DNA from: Lachnoclostridium sp. UBA1241
GTDB taxonomy: Bacteria > Bacillota > Clostridia > Lachnospirales > Lachnospiraceae
Length of the DNA stretch: 9,800 nt
Direction of reading: 5' to 3'
Assembly: GCA_002308955.1 (NCBI GenBank)
Contig: DBWJ01000001.1
Span: 447-10,246, forward strand
Shown: piece by piece, positions 5,325-9,800 of the stretch
Position numbering within the stretch: the stretch's first letter is position 1
How the letters are laid out: the number at the start of each line of letters is the position of its first letter
Program-made: the position numbers and the translations under genes
Notes under the pieces: model-generated
Seen by the model: only the letters and a program-made list of their open reading frames with translations
Databases searched by the model: none
Told to the model about the DNA's origin: nothing

Positions 5325-6491
5325 ATGTTAGGTAATTTCAGTTACAGGAATGCAACAAAACTTTACTTTGGGGACGACTCCCTGAAGTTTCTGAATGAGG
5401 AACTTCCGAAGTACGGGAAGACCGTTCAGCTTATCTACGGCGGCGGTTCCATTAAGAAAAACGGAATCTATGAGGAAGTTGTAAAGATTCTTACGGCAAA
5501 TGGCAAGACCATCGTTGAGGATGCCGGTGTAATGCCGAACCCGACCGTAGATAAACTCCGGGAAGGCGTTGCGATAGCCAAAAAGAATAAGGCGGACCTT
5601 CTTCTTGCAGTCGGCGGCGGTTCCTGCTGCGATTATGCGAAGGCGGTATCCGTTTCGGTACATTGCGATGAAGATCCCTGGGAAAAGTATTATCTCCGCT
5701 TTGAGGAGCCGACATGCGAGATTGTTCCGGTGGGATGTATCCTTACCATGGCAGGAACCGGTTCTGAAATGAATGCGGGATCCGTTATCACAAACCATGA
5801 GACGCATCAGAAGATCGGACATGTATTCGGGGACGAAGTGATGCCGAAGTTTTCCATTCTGAATCCGAAATACACAATGAGCCTTCCGAGGAAGCAGATG
5901 GTTGCCGGTATCTATGATATCTTCAACCACATCTGTGAGCAGTACTTCTCCGGCGAAGACGATAATACCAGCGATTACATCGCGGAAGCGCTGATGAAGT
6001 CGGTAATCCATTCCTCACTGATTGCCATAGAGAATCCGGAAGATTATGAAGCAAGATCAAACATTATGTGGACCGCAACATGGGCATTGAATACCCTTAT
6101 CTCCAGAGGGAAGAGCACGGACTGGATGGTGCATATGCTTGGACAGTCTGCCGGCGGATATACGGACGCGACGCACGGGATGACGCTCTCTGCGGTTTCT
6201 CTCCCGTATTACCGATACATCATGCCTTACGGACTTCAGAAGTTTAAGAGATTTGCCACCGAGGTCTGGGGAGTAAATGCTGACGGAAAATCAGACGAAG
6301 CGGTTGCGAAAGAAGGCCTTGCTGCCATGGAAAACTGGATGAAGAAACTCGGCGTTGCCATGAGCCTTTCGGAACTCGGAGCCACGGAAGACATGATTGA
6401 AGGCATCGCAGACGGAACCTTTATCCTTGAGGGCGGTTACAAGGTGCTCACAAGAGACGAAGTCGTAAAAATCTTAAAGGAAAGCCTGTGA
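5325..6491 (+). CDS. Iron-containing alcohol dehydrogenase (butanol dehydrogenase/YqhD-like)
   Basis: A 388-residue cytoplasmic group III (iron-dependent) alcohol dehydrogenase that interconverts aldehydes and alcohols with NAD(P)H. The N-terminal nucleotide-binding half has YGGGSIKKNG (38-47) and VGGGSCCDYAKA (96-107); GTGSEMN (144-150) begins the helical half. The four metal ligands are visible as Asp198, His202 (GIYDIFNH), His270 (MVHMLGQ) and His284 (DATHGMT), with spacing nearly identical to E. coli YqhD (194, 198, 267, 281). Length is normal. The ATG at 5325 follows a perfect AAGGAGG (5311-5317), which overlaps the upstream stop codon. Such enzymes make butanol or ethanol in fermentation or remove toxic aldehydes; the substrate cannot be told from sequence. 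No terminator is evident downstream. Confidence 0.95.
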   Translation: MLGNFSYRNATKLYFGDDSLKFLNEELPKYGKTVQLIYGGGSIKKNGIYEEVVKILTANGKTIVEDAGVMPNPTVDKLREGVAIAKKNKADLLLAVGGGSCCDYAKAVSVSVHCDEDPWEKYYLRFEEPTCEIVPVGCILTMAGTGSEMNAGSVITNHETHQKIGHVFGDEVMPKFSILNPKYTMSLPRKQMVAGIYDIFNHICEQYFSGEDDNTSDYIAEALMKSVIHSSLIAIENPEDYEARSNIMWTATWALNTLISRGKSTDWMVHMLGQSAGGYTDATHGMTLSAVSLPYYRYIMPYGLQKFKRFATEVWGVNADGKSDEAVAKEGLAAMENWMKKLGVAMSLSELGATEDMIEGIADGTFILEGGYKVLTRDEVVKILKESL

Positions 6492-6580
6492 TCAACCATC
6501 TACCGGCCGGGGAATTGTTATAGAAAATAAAAGTATTGTGTACTAGGAAGAAGACGTTTTTTGTGTTGTGGGAGGCTAGC

Positions 6581-7501
6581 ATGATAAAACTCAGGAAAAT
6601 ACAATCAAGTAGAAAAAGATGGCTGTTGCTGGTTGGGGCGCTTCTTGTTGTGGCGATAATAATATGGATTGTGCTGGTTATTGGGATTTTCAAAGACGAT
6701 TCTGAACCTTATCATGATATCAGTTACAATTTGGGGGAACTTGAAGACCTTTTCTTGAAAACGCCTACGAAAGCTAAGGCTGGTGAAGTTGTAGATGTAC
6801 AGATTGCTGTTATATATGATGGCGGAATTCATTTATACCTTGATGGTCAGGAATTGCCTTTGAAGTATAATGACGGGGAGTATCGAGCCTTTTCATTTGT
6901 TATGCCTGATAGAGATGTGATGATAACAGCTAAACCTTACACAAAGGCAGAAATATGGGGAGGCGGAATCCATGTTTTTCCGTTGACGCCATCGGAAGAA
7001 GGCGTTGCAGACTTTCTTGAAATGGTGGAGGCTGGTGATAAAACGGACAGAGGCTGGCACAATGTCTCGCCAAACGAAGTGACAGACAAATATGGGTTCC
7101 GGGTTTTTAAGGATGATAATTATATGACTTACCTCGTATTTGAGGGAAAGATATACCTGCTTGGGGAAAGTTTTGGTGGACTTGGAACAACTGCATTTGC
7201 CGTCGCAGATTTGAATTGCGATGGTAGTGAAGAATTATATTTTGCCTTTTCCTGGGGGTCGGGAATGCACCGGTCCCAAATCGGATATTTCGATTCAGCA
7301 TCGCGAGAAGTTACCGTTTTCGATTACGCAAATTTTGATAATGATATGACTTTCGTAGCTGAAGCAGGTGTTTTGGAAGTTAGGAATGCCACATTTAAAC
7401 AATTTCAATCAGCAGTCGACATGGATGTTATTCCACAAGAAGAGAGGGTTGGAATTATAACCTTTATCGATGACCGATTCGTGTTAGAAGTAGACCAGTA
7501 G
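6581..7501 (+). CDS. Membrane-anchored hypothetical protein with DxNxDG motif
   Basis: A 306-residue protein I cannot name. The N-terminus is very basic (1-13), followed by one transmembrane helix (about 14-36), so the rest is probably outside the cell. Residues 60-118 look like a beta-sandwich segment (KAKAGEVVDVQIAVIYDGGI, then LYLDGQELPLKY and FSFVMPDRDVMITA). Residues 208-224 (VADLNCDGSEELYFAFS) form a calcium-loop-like DxNxDG motif of the kind found in FG-GAP/VCBS or dockerin-like repeats. The ATG at 6581 has GGAGG (6571-6575) 5 bases before it. A weak promoter may lie at 6515-6544 (TTGTTA, 18 bases, TGTACT). The gene is visibly AT-richer, with more TTT, GAT and TAT codons than its neighbours, which could mark recent acquisition. 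Function unknown. Confidence 0.82.
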   Translation: MIKLRKIQSSRKRWLLLVGALLVVAIIIWIVLVIGIFKDDSEPYHDISYNLGELEDLFLKTPTKAKAGEVVDVQIAVIYDGGIHLYLDGQELPLKYNDGEYRAFSFVMPDRDVMITAKPYTKAEIWGGGIHVFPLTPSEEGVADFLEMVEAGDKTDRGWHNVSPNEVTDKYGFRVFKDDNYMTYLVFEGKIYLLGESFGGLGTTAFAVADLNCDGSEELYFAFSWGSGMHRSQIGYFDSASREVTVFDYANFDNDMTFVAEAGVLEVRNATFKQFQSAVDMDVIPQEERVGIITFIDDRFVLEVDQ

Positions 7502-7597
7502 TTTTGGTTTTGGGTTTAGTACGTAAAATACGAATTTTGTTGAGTACAATAAGTCCAAGAAAGAACAGTTAAAGTGGATTCCATGAGAAAATAGCAA

Positions 7598-7630
7598 AAG
7601 CGGAAAGGTGATCCTCTCCGCTTTCTGTTA
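7598..7630. terminator. Bidirectional terminator between convergent genes
   Basis: AAAGCGGA (7598-7605) pairs with TCCGCTTT (7618-7625), and AGG/CCT extend the stem inside around a TGAT loop with one mismatch. A T-run follows on both strands (TTTCTGTT forward; TTTTGCTATTTT on the reverse). It lies between the forward gene ending at 7501 and the reverse anti-sigma gene ending at 7665, and probably ends both transcripts. The rest of 7502-7664 shows no gene. Confidence 0.82.
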
Positions 7631-7664
7631 TGGGTTGCTTTATTTCTCCCCGTGCCAAGCCGCT

Positions 7665-8207
7665 CTATTTTGTGGGAAGCGGTGTGACCACAGCCAGACC
7701 TGCGGTGAACCCTTCGGGATCATCGTAGCACTGAATCTCATGTTCGACTCCGTTTGCGTCGGTCATATACAGCTTTGCGCCATCTACGCGGAATGAAACG
7801 CCTTCCAAGACACTCGGGTCGTAGGTGACTACTGTAAGTGCTGTTCCGTTCGGTCCGTCCTGTGCGTATCCGACGTAGTAGGTGCGGCCATTGGCATCGG
7901 TTTCTTCATGGAATGTCATCTCCTGCTCATCCGACTGATTCATTGCAACCAGAATACGGCCGATCCAGCCGGTGCCGGTGGCAGCGTAAGCAATCAGATT
8001 GCTGCCGAACACGATAACGCAAAGCGATGCCACGACAAGAGCCACCTTGTAGAGCGCCGGACGTTTCTTGACAACAGGCGTTGTGCGCGCGGCTTGAGTC
8101 GTAACTTTGGAATAGAGTTCCAAGGGGGCATGAAGGTTCTCTGTTGCTTCTGCGCAGAGTTCCTTGATCTTGGTTTCCTCGGTCTCGGAAAATACATTGT
8201 CTTTCAT
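7665..8207 (-). CDS. Membrane anti-sigma-type protein, partner of the ECF sigma factor
   Basis: A 180-residue single-pass membrane protein. A cytoplasmic N-terminal part (1-50) with a helical segment ETEETKIKELCAEATENL is followed by one transmembrane helix (about 51-75, ALYKVALVVASLCVIVFGSN) and an external domain of about 105 residues rich in short strands (RTYYVGYAQDGPNG, then LTVVTYDPS and VSFRVDGAKLYM). This is the classic anti-sigma layout: inside sigma-binding part, membrane helix, outside sensor. No zinc-binding HxxxCxxC motif is seen. The start codon lies inside the ATGA overlap (8204-8207) with the sigma gene, and AGGAG sits about 7 bases before it, so the two are translationally coupled. 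The anti-sigma role is inferred from layout and context; it resembles DUF4179-type proteins only loosely. Confidence 0.8.
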   Translation of the reverse strand: MKDNVFSETEETKIKELCAEATENLHAPLELYSKVTTQAARTTPVVKKRPALYKVALVVASLCVIVFGSNLIAYAATGTGWIGRILVAMNQSDEQEMTFHEETDANGRTYYVGYAQDGPNGTALTVVTYDPSVLEGVSFRVDGAKLYMTDANGVEHEIQCYDDPEGFTAGLAVVTPLPTK

Positions 8208-8707
8208 AGGAATGCTCCTTTCTCCAGAATGTCCTTGAGTTTCTTTCTCCCACGGTATAGGCGGGTCTGAACATTGGTAGGGGAAATCCGCAGGATCTTC
8301 GCAATCTCATCCACAGAGTAGTTTTCGCAGTAGTACAACTGAACGACGGTGCGATACCGGTCCGGGAGTTTCAGAACAGCTTCATAGACGCCTCGGGCAT
8401 CCGCTGAGGATTCTTCTGCGGAAAATGCCGGATGGTTCTCATTTTCCTCATACAGTTCGTCCAGACTTACGATGTTTCGTCGCCAGAATGAATGCCAGAA
8501 ATTCCTGCATTCGTTGATGGCCACACGGATCAGCCATTTGCGGATGTGATCGTCATCCTTGAATGCCGTGTTCGTTGCCATCAGCTTCAGAAATGCGTTC
8601 TGAACTGCGTCCGATGCATCTTCGGCATTTTTACAATATGCGAGGACGATATGGTACACGGCGTCTAGATGCCGGTCAGCTATGGTTGTGATGCTTGCTT
8701 TGTCCAT
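8204..8707 (-). CDS. ECF-type RNA polymerase sigma factor
   Basis: A 167-residue ECF sigma factor. Region 2 (about 9-75) includes YHIVLAYCKNAEDASDAVQNAFLKL, the helical core-binding and -10 recognition part, and RKWLIRVAINECRNFWHS. Region 4 (about 107-160) begins LPDRYRTVVQLYYCENYSVDEIA and holds the helix-turn-helix with TNVQTRLYRGRKKLK as the -35 recognition helix. It resembles the SigV/SigW kind more than the sigma factor at 371-904. The ATG at 8707 has AAAGGG about 6 bases upstream on the minus strand. It is followed with a 4-base overlap by the membrane anti-sigma-type gene. The operon converges on the gene at 6581-7501 and diverges from the antitoxin gene. Confidence 0.94.
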   Translation of the reverse strand: MDKASITTIADRHLDAVYHIVLAYCKNAEDASDAVQNAFLKLMATNTAFKDDDHIRKWLIRVAINECRNFWHSFWRRNIVSLDELYEENENHPAFSAEESSADARGVYEAVLKLPDRYRTVVQLYYCENYSVDEIAKILRISPTNVQTRLYRGRKKLKDILEKGAFL

Positions 8708-8725
8708 GGGTTTCCCTTTCTGCGT

Positions 8726-8741
8726 TTGAAAAGCCTTTCAA
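8726..8741. promoter_or_regulatory. Palindrome in the leader of the second sigma operon
   Basis: TTGAAA (8726-8731) and TTTCAA (8736-8741) form a perfect inverted repeat around AGCC. It lies between the -10 box (8743-8748) and the sigma ribosome binding site, so it is near or just after the transcription start. It could be an operator or a short leader hairpin; this rests on position alone. Confidence 0.4.
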
Positions 8742-8742
8742 C

Positions 8743-8751
8743 AGTATAACA
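8743..8751 (-). promoter_or_regulatory. Probable extended -10 promoter of the second sigma operon
   Basis: On the minus strand TATACT (8748-8743) is preceded by TGT, an extended -10 element. No good -35 box is found at 16-18 bases. It lies 36 bases before the sigma start codon. An ECF-type autoregulated promoter could also exist in the AT-rich stretch 8752-8830. Confidence 0.45.
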
Positions 8752-8868
8752 GTTGAGCACGGGAAAATATCACAACATTTAAAAAAACTGTGACCAAAAA
8801 GTTGAATATTGTCGTTGCATTTTGTGTTATTCATCCGCGAAAGGTCTTTGATGGAGAATTGAATAAAA

Positions 8869-8894
8869 TTCTGCAAATCAACATTATTGCAGAA
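8869..8894. promoter_or_regulatory. Candidate AbiEi operator (inverted repeat)
   Basis: A perfect 8-bp inverted repeat, TTCTGCAA (8869-8876) and TTGCAGAA (8887-8894), separated by 10 bases. The arm centres are 18 bases apart, close to two helical turns. It ends 5 bases before the -35 box of the antitoxin promoter. AbiEi proteins studied elsewhere repress their own promoter by binding inverted repeats, so this is a good candidate site. Not tested. Confidence 0.55.
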
Positions 8895-8899
8895 ACATG

Positions 8900-8928
8900 T
8901 TGAAAAGGCTCCTTTTTTGTGTTACACT
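8900..8928 (+). promoter_or_regulatory. Promoter of the abiEi gene
   Basis: TTGAAA (8900-8905), a 17-base spacer and TACACT (8923-8928). It lies 30 bases before the antitoxin start codon. It is followed by the ribosome binding site AAAGGAGG at 8943-8950. Confidence 0.75.
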
Positions 8929-8958
8929 CATGTACAAGGGAGAAAGGAGGCATCGGAT

Positions 8959-9540
8959 ATGGCAGCAAATATTCCAAAGACCATACATTTTCTATCAGTG
9001 GATGAACTTGCAAAAAACGGTCTGACATATTATAAGATAAACCGTCTTGTCGATGAAGGCGTGCTGACTAAGGTAAACAAAAGCATGTATGAAAACATGA
9101 CATACGATGGGGATGAGACTGATTTTTCGATTGTCTCGGCCTATGCTCCCAAGGGGGTTTTCTGCATGATGAGTGCGGCCCGATACTACGGGCTGACAAC
9201 GTATCTTCCGGACGCAGTAGATGTGGCTGTTGAGCGAAGCATGAAAATATCTACACTTCCGTCATGGCCGGAAGTGAAAGTGTGGTATTTTCCGGAGAAG
9301 CGGTATCAGGAAGGGGTTACTGTTGTTGCAGAAGAGAGCGGTACATTTCGCATTTATGACATCGAAAAAACGGTTGTCGATATTGTTTATTACCGTAATA
9401 AAGTTGGTATAGAAGAGACTAAGGAGATACTGCGGAGTTACCTTGACCGTGATGACAGAAATCTTGTAAAACTGCATCGGTATGCGAAAGAGCTTGGGTG
9501 CGAAAAGATCCTCAGTACGTATCTGGAGGTGCTTGTATGA
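8959..9540 (+). CDS. AbiEi-family antitoxin (type IV toxin-antitoxin)
   Basis: A 193-residue protein of the AbiEi antitoxin family, which neutralises nucleotidyltransferase toxins of the AbiEii family and represses its own operon. The N-terminal winged helix-turn-helix covers about residues 10-50 (FLSVDELAKNGLTYYKINRL, then VDEGVLTKVNKSMYE). The C-terminal domain includes YAPKGVFCMMSAARYYGLTT, DAVDVAVERS and RIYDIEKTVVDIVYYRNKVG, the last being the most characteristic block. The ATG at 8959 follows AAAGGAGG by 8 bases; the longer frame from 8887 crosses the promoter and is rejected. The next reading frame starts in a 4-base ATGA overlap, the standard arrangement for abiEi-abiEii, but that frame has only 35 codons. 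The antitoxin therefore seems intact while its toxin does not. Such systems often travel on mobile elements. Confidence 0.85.
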   Translation: MAANIPKTIHFLSVDELAKNGLTYYKINRLVDEGVLTKVNKSMYENMTYDGDETDFSIVSAYAPKGVFCMMSAARYYGLTTYLPDAVDVAVERSMKISTLPSWPEVKVWYFPEKRYQEGVTVVAEESGTFRIYDIEKTVVDIVYYRNKVGIEETKEILRSYLDRDDRNLVKLHRYAKELGCEKILSTYLEVLV

Positions 9541-9644
9541 ACGCGGAGTCGGTGAAGGCATTTCTGGGACCGATTCGAGATGCATTGCTGAAAGAGGAGA
9601 TATTCACCAGGAATTGGTCTCATGATAGGCACAAATGGGTATGA
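9537..9644 (+). pseudogene. Probable internally deleted remnant of an AbiEii toxin gene
   Basis: A 35-codon frame starts in the ATGA overlap with abiEi, exactly where the toxin gene is expected. Its first residues, MNAESVKA, look like an AbiEii start. The rest, VKAFLGPIRDALLKEEIF then TRNWSHDRHKW, looks like the extreme C-terminus of AbiEii/AbiGii nucleotidyltransferases, which often end in a VxxFLxP helix and a W-rich tail. The roughly 250 or more residues holding the nucleotidyltransferase active site (GG and DxD motifs) are absent. The simplest reading is an in-frame internal deletion that joined start and end. An alternative is a genuine short peptide. The family match is from memory of typical sequences, so confidence is moderate. 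Confidence 0.55.
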
Positions 9645-9696
9645 GCCTAAAATGTTGTTAAGTACAGTTCTTTGTTGAAGGAAAGGACAGACGACT

Positions 9697-9800
9697 ATGC
9701 AGAATATAGCGTTAAAACAATTATCGGTGGAAATGGGAAAACCGGAATATGATATGCTGCAGGGAATTTCTGCTGTGGAAAACGGTTTTACGAACCCGGC
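9697..9800 (+). CDS. Probable GNAT N-acetyltransferase, N-terminal fragment (3' end outside window)
   Basis: The first 34 codons of a gene that runs off the window. The peptide begins MQNIALKQLSVEMGKPEYDM and continues LQGISAVENGFTNP. The pattern of an opening strand followed by a helix with YDMLQ and then ENGF-N is like that of a group of Bacillota GNAT-fold acetyltransferases, which transfer an acetyl group from acetyl-CoA to an amine. The catalytic and CoA-binding motifs would lie beyond the end, so the call is tentative. The ATG at 9697 follows AAAGGA (9682-9687) by 9 bases. The 52 bases before it (9645-9696) show no clear promoter or terminator. Confidence 0.55.
   Translation, partial: MQNIALKQLSVEMGKPEYDMLQGISAVENGFTNP

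Noticed and set aside
5328..6011. A 227-codon open frame on the minus strand inside the alcohol dehydrogenase gene
   Set aside because: It is antisense to a clear, full-length enzyme with intact metal ligands, and its translation shows no family features.
6492..6535. Terminator after the alcohol dehydrogenase gene
   Set aside because: ACCGGCCGGG near 6502-6511 is palindromic, but its hairpin would have almost no loop and is not followed by a T-run.
1..9800. CRISPR array, tRNA or rRNA gene, or insertion sequence
   Set aside because: No regularly spaced identical repeats, no cloverleaf or rRNA-like stretch, and no transposase was seen.

Overview
The window reads as chromosome of an anaerobic, moderate-GC member of the Bacillota, most likely Clostridia of the Lachnospiraceae type. 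The grounds are the EF-Tu C-terminus, strong AGGAGG-type ribosome binding sites, TTGACA/TATAAT promoters, a B. subtilis-like OhrR, an ECF-type BioY, an iron-dependent alcohol dehydrogenase and paired ECF sigma/membrane-protein genes. This placement is inferred from protein resemblance and signals, not from a database search.

Layout: (1) 1-225, the 3' end of tuf and its terminator. (2) 226-2000, a run of hairpins, then an ECF sigma gene overlapping by 4 bases a secreted/membrane-anchored protein of unknown family, closed by a strong terminator. (3) 2042-3973, a redox cluster: a consensus promoter with an OhrR-type operator on its -10, a Cys-type glutathione peroxidase (gpx), the organic-peroxide sensor ohrR, thioredoxin, then a small TfoX N-terminal-domain protein. 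(4) 3963-4685, bioY (biotin ECF transporter S component) with its own promoter and terminator. (5) 4719-6491, a cyclophilin-like-fold lipoprotein and an iron-dependent alcohol dehydrogenase in one operon. (6) 6581-7501, an AT-richer gene for an N-terminally anchored protein with a calcium-loop-like DxNxDG motif. (7) 7598-8748, convergent on the minus strand, a second ECF sigma factor with its membrane anti-sigma-type partner, again with a 4-base overlap. (8) 8869-9644, an AbiEi-family antitoxin with its own promoter and a candidate operator, followed by what looks like a 35-codon internally deleted remnant of the AbiEii toxin. (9) 9697-9800, the start of a probable GNAT acetyltransferase.

Most coherent system: the gpx-ohrR-trx cluster. 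The sensor, the peroxidase with two candidate redox cysteines, the thioredoxin that could recycle it, and an operator resembling the known OhrR box lie together. This suggests a self-contained, thioredoxin-dependent organic-peroxide response in which a GPx stands where OhrA usually stands. Most unusual items: the AbiEi antitoxin left beside a collapsed toxin, and the first sigma operon, whose partner protein has a topology opposite to that of usual anti-sigma factors.
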